NCBI GenBank assembly: GCA_015521095.1
Contig: WAOU01000071.1
Location: 1-24,120, forward strand
Length of the DNA: 24,120 bases
Source: Desulfurococcales archaeon
Lineage (GTDB): Archaea > Thermoproteota > Thermoprotei_A > Sulfolobales > Acidilobaceae
Direction of reading: 5' to 3'
The translations under genes and the position numbers were made by a program. Shown here piece after piece: positions 6,817-14,129 of this stretch. The notes beneath the pieces are model-generated. The model did no database searches. It worked only from the letters and a program-made list of their open reading frames with translations, and had not been told where the DNA came from. Each line of letters begins with the position of its first letter. Position 1 is the first letter of the stretch.

Positions 6817-7794
6817 TCACCATGGAAACCTGTATCGTTCTAGTTTGCCGGTTAGGGCCATAACGGCTTCTCCTGGAGTCAGTACTGGTTTCTCGAAGTC
6901 CGCGAGGTCATCTATCGGGAGTCTGGGACAGCTTGTTACCACGTATGCATCTATTTCTTGTGGTAGGGAGCGTAATGATTCTATTGTGAGCTTCTCGAAT
7001 AAGAAGACATCGTATTTGACCCCTTTGGAGATGAGGAGGCTTGATAATTGTTTTTCCAGCCATGGCCTATATTGCCCCGTTTTTAACCCTAGTACTAGTC
7101 CCCAGTGCTTTGCGTTCATCGCCTGCATGATCTTGTACATTCTCTTTTTGTACGTTTTTTCACCGTAAGGTGTTAGGTCTTCTACTTTTTGATGGTAGGG
7201 ATCGAGTTTTATGACTGGTTTCATCGTGGCAAGATATAGTCCTAGAGGGTGGAAGAGGCCTCCCCCCACATAAACATAGAGATCCGATTTGAGCATGAGA
7301 GCGCTACCGTACTCGCATCCTAGGACTTGGCCCTCTACAAAATAGGGAGTTCTCGCAGGAGATGTAGATGCGTTATATCCATGTTTATTGAGCCAGCGAA
7401 CTATCTTCGGGATTAATCGATAATGTTGTATTGTGCCGACTACCCCTATATTGCTGGAATCATATTTTTCGATGAAACGCACCAGATCCTCTAAAAGATT
7501 CTCATTTACGTCTAGACGGCTTTCTGCCGTGATATAAATGACTCGTGTTTTTCCCTGTGGCGTAGATTTCTTGCTGGCGAGTTCTGGTGGATAAGGCGTA
7601 TGTCCTACATGTATGATTAGGTCAGGCGTCAAATAGTATTCGAGTTCAGGATATGATAGGTCGCAGGCGCCATAGCTGGGATCTCCGTGAATATAGATTT
7701 TGGCTCCCGGACATTTTTGCCTGATACAGTCTGCTATTTTTATGCTGAGGGGCTTCATGCCTTCTGGCAACTGGAGTACGATTTTCTCCGGCAT
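6817..7794 (-). CDS. dph2: Diphthamide synthesis [4Fe-4S] enzyme Dph2
   Basis: The 325-residue protein carries the three conserved cysteines of Dph2: C44 in SYGACDLS, C160 in QVLGCEYG and C289 in VTSCPRLP. One comes from each of the three homologous domains, and together they ligate the 4Fe-4S cluster. The enzyme cleaves SAM to a 3-amino-3-carboxypropyl radical and adds this to a histidine of elongation factor aEF2, the first step of diphthamide synthesis. The frame stays open for about 22 codons upstream of ATG 7794 but holds no ATG, GTG or TTG, and a TATA-like element near 7827 fits a nearly leaderless start at 7794. First gene of the tightly packed RNA-metabolism cluster. Confidence 0.93.
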   Translation of the reverse strand: MPEKIVLQLPEGMKPLSIKIADCIRQKCPGAKIYIHGDPSYGACDLSYPELEYYLTPDLIIHVGHTPYPPELASKKSTPQGKTRVIYITAESRLDVNENLLEDLVRFIEKYDSSNIGVVGTIQHYRLIPKIVRWLNKHGYNASTSPARTPYFVEGQVLGCEYGSALMLKSDLYVYVGGGLFHPLGLYLATMKPVIKLDPYHQKVEDLTPYGEKTYKKRMYKIMQAMNAKHWGLVLGLKTGQYRPWLEKQLSSLLISKGVKYDVFLFEKLTIESLRSLPQEIDAYVVTSCPRLPIDDLADFEKPVLTPGEAVMALTGKLERYRFPW

Positions 7795-7823
7795 ATCATT
7801 AGCGCAGAGGTCTTTTGGCAGCT

Positions 7824-7830
7824 CTATATT
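7824..7830 (-). promoter_or_regulatory. Putative TATA box for the dph2 operon
   Basis: AATATAG on the minus strand lies about 33 bp before ATG 7794, in the 56-bp gap after the membrane-protein gene. It predicts a transcript start around 7800 and so supports ATG 7794 as the start. Confidence 0.35.
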
Positions 7831-7850
7831 GTATGGGATATCATTGCATG

Positions 7851-8558
7851 TTATCGTTCCTCACCCACTATGACTTTAGCCCAGAGATACATAGCGTTAG
7901 ACTGCATTTCAGCCACAAGTATTCCCAGATCTGGATCTATCCATATCACAGATACTACTTCTCCATTTACGTATACTCGCCACGAGGGCAGGCTTTCATT
8001 ATAATATAGCCAGGAGGAATCGTCATAGGGCACTACCGTATAGCCCAAATACTCGAGGTATATGTTTGATGCGTCCTTGTACAGTGTTCTGGAAGCTGCG
8101 AGCGCGCATTCTTCTCCTGTCGAGTTAGGTAGAAATATCTTGTATCCTTCGCTTGGCGATACAGTTGTATTAGTTGCAAATGGATTGTTCTCTAATACAG
8201 AAATGCTGTCGTTAGAAGAGAGTACTTGTTCTAAGACCCCGATATCGCTATAGTTTAGTTCTGGGTAATCTTGTTCTAGTACATATATGAGTGTCTCTGT
8301 TATCTTTACACTTCCGTTGCCAGCTGGAACCACGATAAAGACATCTCCTAGATCGTCAAGCACTATAAGATTCCGTTGTGACCATCCTGCTTTGCATGGC
8401 GGCGGTGGCGTGAACGTCGTGTTCTCTGCTTCATTGTTTGTTTGTGTTTCACTGTTGTGGGTTAGGTATAACATGAGAGAGGCTGCAAGTATTCCTATTA
8501 TTAGGATTCCTAGCATAACTTTCTTTTTATGTGGGGTGGCTGTCTTTTCCCTGGCCAC
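7851..8558 (-). CDS. N-terminally anchored extracytoplasmic protein, sequon-rich, unknown function
   Basis: I do not recognise a family for this 235-residue protein. A basic N-terminus is followed by one hydrophobic segment (about 14-32), then a Thr/Asn/Pro linker, giving a type II membrane or secreted topology. The outer domain has about seven N-x-S/T sequons (such as NTT, NGS, NYS, NDS, NST, NES), consistent with N-glycosylation, and two cysteines that could pair. Aromatic and acidic residues are common in the C-terminal half. The start is GTG 8558, with GGTG about 7 nt upstream and a possible TATA box GATAATATTA at 8605-8614. It may be transcribed on its own or read through into dph2. Confidence 0.68.
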   Translation of the reverse strand: MAREKTATPHKKKVMLGILIIGILAASLMLYLTHNSETQTNNEAENTTFTPPPPCKAGWSQRNLIVLDDLGDVFIVVPAGNGSVKITETLIYVLEQDYPELNYSDIGVLEQVLSSNDSISVLENNPFATNTTVSPSEGYKIFLPNSTGEECALAASRTLYKDASNIYLEYLGYTVVPYDDSSWLYYNESLPSWRVYVNGEVVSVIWIDPDLGILVAEMQSNAMYLWAKVIVGEER

Positions 8559-8766
8559 TGTAGTGCACCGTTTCTACCAGGTGTCTAGTACTGGGCATCT
8601 CCTGTAATATTATCGTAGTGTACGTATAGTCTAAGCCTAACACGTAATACTGAATCGGGCCTCCGTATTTGTCTTGATGAAAATCGCTATGAGAGATGTC
8701 TCCGGTTTTACAGTATTATAAGGAATCAAATGAGGGAATGGATCCAAAAACGGTTTACTATGAGAT

Positions 8767-9279
8767 TTATTGTAATGGTTTGATAACAATTCTTGTTGGT
8801 ATGGGCATCTTGTCTCCGCCGCGGCGTAGTGCTTCTTTTATTGCTTCAATGTCTTTCTTTCTGCCCCATACCTCTAGTATAACGTGTCCTGGGTACACTC
8901 TTGCTGCGGTTCCGATCGGCTTACCGAATGCTTGTCTCATACCGTCCTGAAGTCGGTCTGCTCCAGCGAACGCCATCATCTTGTTTTCTCTAAGTACGTG
9001 GTGGGGATATACCCTTATTCTGAAGTAGAAATTGGCGTCACCTACTGTTGTCGCGAGGAACTTGTTTACCGCGATTCTCGCAGCCTCAAGAGCGTTATGG
9101 CGTATTTGTCCTGCTTCTATTGCGATAAGTTCTCCCTTCACTTCCGCGTTCTCCATCATGTCTCTGTTGCCCATCTCGAACTTGGTGATCTTTGGCTGTG
9201 GGACTCCGTGGATATATTCTTTTCTTGTATAGGGCGGTCCGCTGAAATGTGTATAGCATCTTGCTGGTCTAAGTGGCAT
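8767..9279 (-). CDS. rpl10e: Large-subunit ribosomal protein uL16 (archaeal L10e)
   Basis: The 170-residue protein is a full-length archaeal L10e/uL16. It shows the MPLRPARCY start, the conserved basic segment around [15 protein letters not shown], the [12 protein letters not shown] region at the tRNA-facing loop, and the [10 protein letters not shown] segment. It sits near the A and P sites of the large subunit. ATG 9279 is preceded by GGAGGAGG about 10 nt upstream. It appears monocistronic, with its own TATA box at 9324-9337. The 208 bp downstream of its stop hold no gene that I can see, only the promoter region of the gene at 8558. Confidence 0.96.
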   Translation of the reverse strand: MPLRPARCYTHFSGPPYTRKEYIHGVPQPKITKFEMGNRDMMENAEVKGELIAIEAGQIRHNALEAARIAVNKFLATTVGDANFYFRIRVYPHHVLRENKMMAFAGADRLQDGMRQAFGKPIGTAARVYPGHVILEVWGRKKDIEAIKEALRRGGDKMPIPTRIVIKPLQ

Positions 9280-9323
9280 CTTGATACTCCCTCCTCCACC
9301 AGCAAATCATGATCTACGGAAAC

Positions 9324-9337
9324 AATAAAAATATATT
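9324..9337 (-). promoter_or_regulatory. TATA box for ribosomal protein uL16
   Basis: AATATATTTTTATT on the minus strand is a strong A/T block centred about 52 bp upstream of ATG 9279. It would start transcription near 9305, leaving a leader of about 26 nt that contains the GGAGGAGG ribosome-binding site. Confidence 0.6.
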
Positions 9338-9436
9338 CATTCCTGGAAGACTCTATCCGTATGCTTGAATTCTCAATAGTAGAATACGATTGAATATCAT
9401 GCAGGTGAGAAGACATTTAGCAATAGTCTAGTTACG

Positions 9437-9513
9437 TGGCGCCGGGGAGGGGACTTGAACCCCCGACCACCGGGTTAACAGCCCGGCGCTCTACCTAGCT
9501 GAGCTACCCCGGC
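9437..9513 (-). tRNA. tRNA-Asn(GTT), intronless; CCA encoded
   Basis: On the minus strand the acceptor stem is GCCGGGG/CCCCGGC with discriminator G and encoded CCA (complement of 9437-9439). The D arm is GCTC/GAGC. The anticodon stem is CCGGG/CCCGG with loop CTGTTAA, so the anticodon is GTT. The T arm has the loop TTCAAGT. No intron interrupts it. It lies 43 bp downstream of the small HTH-like gene. Confidence 0.96.
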
Positions 9514-9556
9514 ATCCTCCCCGGCCCGGATACCATTCTATGTTCTTATGGGTTTA

Positions 9557-9949
9557 TTAGGGTTTTCCGTATTCTTCCAGTGATAATAGGTTTATTACGA
9601 ATTCGTAGAGTCCGTCTTTTTTCAATCCACGCTCTATCCTGTATAATTGCTCCGGGGCTACTCCGTATTTCCTGGCTGTCTTGTAGGGAGCTACTCCGTG
9701 TGCTCTCGAGTATAGTAGTAGAATGAGGCTTCTTATGGCTCCGGGATGTGCTAGTCTTGTCCTAAACTTGTAGTGTCCTATGAGTTCGTCGAGTATCCTT
9801 ATAGCTACCTTGCTCTCTGAGACCCATTCTACGACTTCTTCGGGCAATTGTATTGTTTTTGGCTTGCCTATCCCCATGACGATTATCGTATCTTTGTCTT
9901 TGACCTCTAGTATCTTAGTTATGTACGGCGTTCTTGCCACTTCAAACAC
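9557..9949 (-). CDS. Small protein with a possible helix-turn-helix, unknown function
   Basis: The 130-residue protein is not one I recognise. Residues 1-45 are beta-rich. Residues 70-120 are helical and contain GVAPYKTARKYGVAPEQLYR, which reads like a helix-turn-helix (helix, turn at the second GV, recognition helix). A transcription regulator or an RNA-binding protein is possible. Two GTG starts compete: 9949, and 9940 three codons later. The TATA-like AATAAAATAG centred near 9967 lies about 27 bp before the second, which would be leaderless. Confidence 0.6.
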   Translation of the reverse strand: MFEVARTPYITKILEVKDKDTIIVMGIGKPKTIQLPEEVVEWVSESKVAIRILDELIGHYKFRTRLAHPGAIRSLILLLYSRAHGVAPYKTARKYGVAPEQLYRIERGLKKDGLYEFVINLLSLEEYGKP

Positions 9950-10111
9950 CGTTGAAACTATCTATTTTATTACATCTCTAATAAGAATTAGCTAATACTC
10001 TCATTTCAAGAACATAACATTGAACGTTCCCGTGGATCATAGAGGTTTTCCACAGTGGATTTCTTACAAGGATATAGTAGTGAGGAGCCCTCCCCGATGC
10101 CTACACCTTTG

Positions 10112-10218
10112 TGGTGGGCCCGGGGGGATTCGAACCCCCGACCTACGGGTCTGGAGCTTCGACAGACCCTGGAGGCTTCCAGGGCCTCCGCCGCTCTGCC
10201 TGGCTGAGCTACGGGCCC
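10112..10218 (-). tRNA. tRNA-Trp(CCA) with a 30-nt intron at the non-canonical position 30/31; CCA encoded
   Basis: On the minus strand the acceptor stem is GGGCCCG/CGGGCCC, discriminator A, encoded CCA, D stem GCTC/GAGC and T arm GGGGG-TTCGAAT-CCCCC. A normal anticodon arm appears only if 30 nt (complement of 10158-10187) are removed. The mature arm is then GCGGG-CTCCAGA-CCCGT with anticodon CCA (complement of 10152-10154). A relaxed bulge-helix-bulge supports this cut: central helix CGGC/GTCG, bulges GG/A and AA/G, outer GAG/CTC, and an intron hairpin CCCTGGA/TCCAGGG closed on AGCC. Reading it as a class II tRNA-Ser was tried and fails. Confidence 0.88.
10158..10187 (-). other. 30-nt intron in the anticodon stem of tRNA-Trp
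   Basis: The intron is placed between tRNA positions 30 and 31, because only that junction gives a fully paired anticodon stem with anticodon CCA. Inside it, CCCTGGA and TCCAGGG form a 7-bp hairpin with loop AGCC. Shifting the cut by one base would leave an A-C mismatch at 31/39. Confidence 0.8.
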
Positions 10219-10320
10219 AGGGCTTCCTCCATAATGCTTCTATTAAGGGAAAGGAGTAATAAAGGGTTATCGTTCCCTTCAATTTTTAGCCTCTCACAGC
10301 ACCGTTTTAGTAATGATGTG

Positions 10321-10441
10321 TGCGCCGATGACCATACCCTTAAGCAGGGAACCCGGGTCTCGAGGCCGCGGAACTTCATTGTTCCGTGGCTGGTGATGAC
10401 AAGGCCCGCATGTGAGGCGCATGAGCCCTGCTCTAGGCGTA
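10321..10441. ncRNA. GC-rich foldable intergenic element, candidate structured RNA (strand unresolved)
   Basis: This stretch between tRNA-Trp and the Nudix gene is much richer in G+C than ordinary spacers here and is not a convincing ORF. Three nested helices can be drawn: TGCGCC (10321-10326) with GGCGTA (10436-10441); AGCAGGG (10343-10349) with CCCTGCT (10426-10432); and GCCGCGGAAC (10365-10374) with GTTCCGTGGC (10381-10390) around the loop TTCATT. The plus strand contains GATGAC twice, once as GTGATGA, which recalls k-turn/box C elements, but no CTGA box follows. It does not look like 5S, SRP or RNase P RNA. TATA-like sequences exist on both sides, so the strand is open. Confidence 0.35.
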
Positions 10442-10478
10442 GTCCCAACGATATGTAATCTAGTGATGGGGAACATAA

Positions 10479-11051
10479 TTGGGCCTTGACGCCTGTCCAG
10501 TAAGAGAAAACATTGATGGATTGGAGGACGTCGATGCGAGCGTACTCGTTGTTCTCTGGGGAACCCCGCCTAGGGTTCTCTTAGTAAGGAAATCATGCAG
10601 GCGAAAAACCTATTGGTCGTGTGATGCGGCTCTCCCGGGAGGCCATATAGAAGATCATGAGGGCCCCGTTGAAGCAGCTCTAAGGGAAGCTTGGGAGGAG
10701 GCATGGATACATAAAGGTAGTATTAGTATCAAGGGTTTCCTTCCTGTAGAGGTTACTCGTATTGGTAAGGTAAGGATACTTCCCATAGTAGGGGTGGTTT
10801 CTGGACCGTTCTGTTATCGTCCTAACAGTGAGGAGGTAGATGAAGTTTTCTGGGAGAATCTTTCAATTCTTGATCGTCCTTCGAGAATCTTCTTCCACCC
10901 AAACAGACGTCTAGCTATTGAGGGTTATGTTTTAGATAGTGGGGCTATACTGTGGGGAGCTACACTCAGGATTCTGAGACGTATTCATCGTTCACTGCAG
11001 AGTTGTCCTAGCCTGCTAGATCCTTTTATAACCCAGCATCTTCCTCCTTGA
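10479..11051 (+). CDS. Nudix hydrolase
   Basis: The 190-residue protein has a 23-residue Nudix box at residues 55-77 (G-x5-E-x7-REAWEEAWI). All catalytic glutamates and REx2EE are kept, but the usual glycine at box position 22 is tryptophan. Nudix enzymes hydrolyse a nucleoside diphosphate linked to another group; the N-terminal VLLVRKS and LPGGHIE segments and the overall size would fit a CoA or nucleotide pyrophosphatase, but the substrate cannot be read from the sequence. The start appears to be TTG 10479, directly after an in-frame stop, with ATATGTAA about 26 bp upstream suggesting a leaderless mRNA. The 3' end overlaps the convergent HAD gene by 67 bp. Confidence 0.82.
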   Translation: MGLDACPVRENIDGLEDVDASVLVVLWGTPPRVLLVRKSCRRKTYWSCDAALPGGHIEDHEGPVEAALREAWEEAWIHKGSISIKGFLPVEVTRIGKVRILPIVGVVSGPFCYRPNSEEVDEVFWENLSILDRPSRIFFHPNRRLAIEGYVLDSGAILWGATLRILRRIHRSLQSCPSLLDPFITQHLPP

Positions 11052-11440
11052 TGAAGAACCAGAGCACCGCACACGTATCTCTTTAGACTCTCTAGGACAT
11101 ACGGGTTGTCGTCGTGCCACTCATATATGCAACCTTCCTTCTCTAGTATACGTTCTGCACAGAATAACTTGTGGTCAATTTCGCTTCTTTCACGATTAAG
11201 ACAGAATTCTATTCGTGATAGTGATACTCCCATAGCGGTCAAAGTATCTTTTATAAGGTCGAGCCATCTAGCCGATCTACCGGAAACCAGGTATATCTTC
11301 GTGTGTTGTGGAATACTTCGTAGGAGTAATCGTCCTAGATTTCTTACATGGACATTTTCTGGAGTCCATTCATAGATGCTTAACGGCTCTACTAATACTC
11401 CGTCGAAGTCTAGGACTATTATGTCACAATCGCAATCCAT
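10985..11440 (-). CDS. HAD-superfamily phosphatase
   Basis: The 151-residue protein from ATG 11440 has HAD motif I LDFDGVLVEP (nucleophile D11, general acid D13), motif II LVSGR (S53), a lysine K91 for motif III and HDD (D110, D111) for motif IV. There is little room for a cap, so large or polymeric substrates such as nucleic acid ends or proteins are possible. The frame is open for 102 more codons upstream, but ATG 11440 is chosen because GGGAG lies about 9 nt before it and motif I normally lies near the N-terminus. It overlaps the Nudix gene tail to tail by 67 bp. The specific substrate is unknown. Confidence 0.8.
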   Translation of the reverse strand: MDCDCDIIVLDFDGVLVEPLSIYEWTPENVHVRNLGRLLLRSIPQHTKIYLVSGRSARWLDLIKDTLTAMGVSLSRIEFCLNRERSEIDHKLFCAERILEKEGCIYEWHDDNPYVLESLKRYVCGALVLHQGGRCWVIKGSSRLGQLCSER

Positions 11441-11561
11441 CTCTTTATTCTCCCTAACTTGATTCTTTGTTATGGACAGTGTATTAAACTCCTTCAAACA
11501 AGCTATTTGCAATGCGGAGAGTAATAGCGACCCGGTAAATAATAGGTAACGAAGGATAGTG

Positions 11562-12554
11562 ATGGACATGGTAAAGTGTAGTGTGTGCGGGATTAGAGAC
11601 GCGGTAGTGGTCCAGCAACATAGCGGTAGAGCTCTCTGTAAACAGTGCTTTATCGAAGACGTTACTGCTAGGACTATAGCTGAGATTAAACGTTGGAAAA
11701 TGTTTAGTCCTAAAGACAGGCTTCTACTGGGGTTAAGCGGTGGCAAGGACAGTTACGTGCTATTAGATATCCTAGCCCGTATCCATCCAGTTTCTAGGAT
11801 CTTGGCGGTGTCTATTATCGAGGGTATACCGCGATATAATAGAGAAGAGGACATAAGAAGACTAAGAGTTGTTGCTCGAGAGTATGGAGTCGATGTTATC
11901 GTTACTAGTATCAGAGAATATACTGGACATAGCTTAGCGGAACTTGTTATGAGGGCTTGGAGAAAAGGTAAACGTATATCTCCGTGTACTTACTGTGGTA
12001 TATCGCGGCGACGTATACTCAATTTCTATGCTAGAATGTATGGAGCAGACAAGACTGTTACAGCACATAATCTAGACGACGAGGTGCAGACAGCCGTTGT
12101 TAATCTACTTAGAGGTGATAGAATAGGATTACTACGACTTCATCCAGCCGCCTCGCCTGCAAGTAAACTTATAGTACCCAGGGTTAAGCCCCTGCGGAAA
12201 ATATACGAATGGGAAAGCGCTACCTACGCATATATGAAAAAGTTCCCGTTACAAGAGACAGAGTGTATGTTCATACGCTACGCTCCAACGCTGAGAGCCA
12301 GGGTTAGAGACATGCTTTACGTTATCGAGTCCCGCAGGCCAGGAACTCTCCTCCGCATACTAGAACTACTAGACGAAGTACTCGAAGAAGAAGCCCGTAA
12401 TCTCTCCCCTGAAGCCCTTTCACGATGCAAGAAGTGTGGTGAGCCTACTAGTCCCTCTCGCCGCTTGTGCAAACTCTGCGAGATCCTTGAGCTAGCAGAC
12501 GTTCAAAGACCTGTATACTCAGTTTATTACTCGGAGAACTCTGATTCTGCATAA
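11562..12554 (+). CDS. tRNA 2-thiolation enzyme of the Ncs6/TtuA family
   Basis: 330 residues from ATG 11562, with AAGGA 5 nt upstream; GTG 11559 and ATG 11568 are in-frame alternatives. An N-terminal zinc finger has C6, C9, C26 and C29. The PP-loop SGGKDS at 59-64 binds ATP. The catalytic/cluster cysteines are C142 and C145 (PCTYCG) and probably C235. A C-terminal zinc finger has C289, C292, C303 and C306. The family adenylates a uridine carbonyl and replaces oxygen with sulphur. TtuA members modify U54 of tRNA in thermophiles, Ncs6/NcsA members U34. I cannot decide between these from the sequence. The sulphur carrier gene is not nearby. Confidence 0.88.
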   Translation: MDMVKCSVCGIRDAVVVQQHSGRALCKQCFIEDVTARTIAEIKRWKMFSPKDRLLLGLSGGKDSYVLLDILARIHPVSRILAVSIIEGIPRYNREEDIRRLRVVAREYGVDVIVTSIREYTGHSLAELVMRAWRKGKRISPCTYCGISRRRILNFYARMYGADKTVTAHNLDDEVQTAVVNLLRGDRIGLLRLHPAASPASKLIVPRVKPLRKIYEWESATYAYMKKFPLQETECMFIRYAPTLRARVRDMLYVIESRRPGTLLRILELLDEVLEEEARNLSPEALSRCKKCGEPTSPSRRLCKLCEILELADVQRPVYSVYYSENSDSA

Positions 12555-12610
12555 TAATTATTTAATCGGTTAGTCAATCCAGATGAGTAAGGAGAGGAGG
12601 TGTTAGTGTC

Positions 12611-12865
12611 ATGGAGGTAGGAAAGGAGCTACAGCCTCCATACGCTGTTGTTAAGAAGCCACATCTCGTAAAGAAGGGTCCGGTTGATCCAGGTATCAGG
12701 CGTGGAAGAGGATTTAGCATTAAGGAGATAGAGGCTGTAGGATTAACCGTCAAGCAGGCTAGGAAGCTCGGCCTTTATGTAGATACAAGGCGTAAAACCG
12801 CGCACGAGTGGAACATTAAGGCACTCAAGGAATATCTTGAAAAAGTAAAGGCTCTCTCAAAGTAA
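12611..12865 (+). CDS. rpl13e: Large-subunit ribosomal protein eL13
   Basis: The 84-residue basic protein matches the short archaeal L13e: the GRGFSIKEIEAVGLTVKQAR core at 32-51, followed by LGLYVDTRRKT. In archaea this protein is found mainly in Crenarchaeota, so it is also a taxonomic marker. ATG 12611 is preceded by an excellent ribosome-binding site AGGAGGTG at 12595-12602 (8-nt spacer). TAATTATTTAAT near 12555-12566 is a likely TATA box. It appears to be a single-gene unit. Confidence 0.93.
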   Translation: MEVGKELQPPYAVVKKPHLVKKGPVDPGIRRGRGFSIKEIEAVGLTVKQARKLGLYVDTRRKTAHEWNIKALKEYLEKVKALSK

Positions 12866-12942
12866 TTTTTCTAAAGTTAATTAATAGGAATAGTGGGTAG
12901 CGAGATTAAATGGTTAGTTGTCCCAGGAAACAATCCCCTATG

Positions 12943-14049
12943 CTACCTTTCTCTTTTACCCTCGATGAACTCCTCGAACCATTGAAGCGCTATCTCGTCG
13001 CTTGGAGCTTGCACTGGTGGGTGCTTGAAGAACGGTGCAGATACGCTTACTAGTGGCCCTCCGATGCCCCGGTCGATAGCGACTTTTGTTCCCCTTATCG
13101 CGTCTATCATTGCTCCAGCAAACATGCTCTTATCGTCGACTGTAAGCTTAGCCTCTATTGTTACTGGGAAGCCACCGAAGCTTGTACCTTTCAGGTAGAT
13201 ATAGGCTACCTTTGTGTTGCCAAGGAACGGGACGAAGTCGCTGGGGCCTATTCTGACTTTTCCGTTCTTGTAGAGCTCGTTTCCGTAGGGGAGGATTGAT
13301 GTCACCGCCTGGGTTTTGCTGATCCTCTTACTCTTGAGTCTTTCTTCCACTAGCATGTTCTCGAAATCCGTGTTTCCTCCAATGTTAAGCTGGTATGTCT
13401 CTTCGACTTTTACTCCACGCATGTGCATGAGTCTAACAAGTGTCCTGTGGAATACTGTTGCTCCAAGCTGGCCTTTTATGTCGTCGCCAGTTACGGGTAT
13501 TCCCTTTTCCTCGAATTTCTTGGGCCATCCCTCGCTCTGGTCGCTGGCTATGAAAACTGGCATTCCATTAATAAATGCAACTCCCGCCTCCAATGCGGCT
13601 TCTGCGTAAAACCTTGTGGCTTTCTCGCTCCCCACTGGTAGGAAGTTTATTAGTATTTCAGCCCCCGATTCTTTCAGTACATCTACGACTTCTCCGAGAG
13701 ATACCTCTTTCTCTATGGGGTTGAATCTCTCCTTCATGTGTGGAGCTACACCGTCTAGTACTGGTCCAGGACTCACATATACGCCGAGCCTCTCTGGTAT
13801 ATCTGCGAATCTCGGCGTGACGTTTGGAGGCTCAAATATTGCCTGAGCTAGATCTTTTCCTATTTTATTCTTTGAAACATCGAATGCAGCTACCCATTCT
13901 ATGTCGCCGATGTGGTATCCTCCTAGTTTGACTCTTGTTACTCCGGGGACAAACTCGTCTTCTGTAGCGTTCTTGTAATAGTATACTCCCTGAACGAGGG
14001 CTGATGCACAGTTGCCTACTCCTACTATTGCTGCTTTTATCTTCGCCAA
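12943..14049 (-). CDS. ino1: myo-Inositol-1-phosphate synthase (inositol-3-phosphate synthase)
   Basis: The 368-residue protein is a full-length archaeal/actinobacterial type INO1. It has a Rossmann NAD site [12 protein letters not shown] near residue 10, the central NFLPVGSE segment, and the conserved [15 protein letters not shown] and [10 protein letters not shown] regions carrying catalytic lysine and aspartate residues. It converts glucose-6-phosphate to inositol phosphate with internal NAD+ redox. In archaea the product feeds archaetidylinositol lipids and di-myo-inositol phosphate, a heat-protecting solute. The start is TTG 14049, with GGTG about 8 nt upstream and an in-frame stop just before it. 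It is divergent from a PadR regulator. Confidence 0.95.
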   Translation of the reverse strand: MAKIKAAIVGVGNCASALVQGVYYYKNATEDEFVPGVTRVKLGGYHIGDIEWVAAFDVSKNKIGKDLAQAIFEPPNVTPRFADIPERLGVYVSPGPVLDGVAPHMKERFNPIEKEVSLGEVVDVLKESGAEILINFLPVGSEKATRFYAEAALEAGVAFINGMPVFIASDQSEGWPKKFEEKGIPVTGDDIKGQLGATVFHRTLVRLMHMRGVKVEETYQLNIGGNTDFENMLVEERLKSKRISKTQAVTSILPYGNELYKNGKVRIGPSDFVPFLGNTKVAYIYLKGTSFGGFPVTIEAKLTVDDKSMFAGAMIDAIRGTKVAIDRGIGGPLVSVSAPFFKHPPVQAPSDEIALQWFEEFIEGKRER

Positions 14050-14095
14050 TATTCACACCCGTAAATATCTCTATCCATGAATATTCTGAGGTGAC

Positions 14096-14105
14096 AAATA
14101 TAAAA
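14096..14105. promoter_or_regulatory. Possible shared TATA element for divergent ino1 and padR
   Basis: AAATATAAAA is the only good TATA-like block in the 80-bp divergent spacer. Read on the plus strand it lies about 30 bp before ATG 14130 (leaderless padR). Read on the minus strand it predicts ino1 transcription from about 14074, with a 25-nt leader that contains its ribosome-binding site. Binding of the regulator here would affect both genes. Confidence 0.45.
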
Positions 14106-14129
14106 CTTTAGCCCTACAAGTCTCTGTAA

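Noticed and set aside
8640..8700. Possible box C/D guide RNA on the plus strand (CTGA near 8650 and TTGATGA near 8682)
   Set aside because: Matching outer C and D boxes at the expected distances are missing, so these are likely chance matches in the spacer.
10112..10218. Reading the locus as class II tRNA-Ser (GGA) or as tRNA-Pro (TGG)
   Set aside because: The Ser reading leaves C-C mismatches in the anticodon stem and a leftover class I variable loop; the Pro reading lacks U33. The Trp reading with an intron pairs fully.
10391..10432. Box C/D RNA using GTGATGA at 10393
   Set aside because: No CTGA box follows; only ATGA is present and the spacing is too short for two guide regions. Kept only as an unclassified structured element.
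10064..10458. Several open frames of 60-115 codons on both strands across tRNA-Trp and the GC-rich element
   Set aside because: They run through the tRNA gene or the foldable element, have no ribosome-binding site or domain, and result from scarcity of stop codons in GC-rich sequence.
11441..11746. 102-codon upstream extension of the HAD phosphatase frame
   Set aside because: It overlaps the start of the Ncs6/TtuA gene on the other strand, does not look like a conserved domain, and ATG 11440 has a good ribosome-binding site just before the HAD motif.
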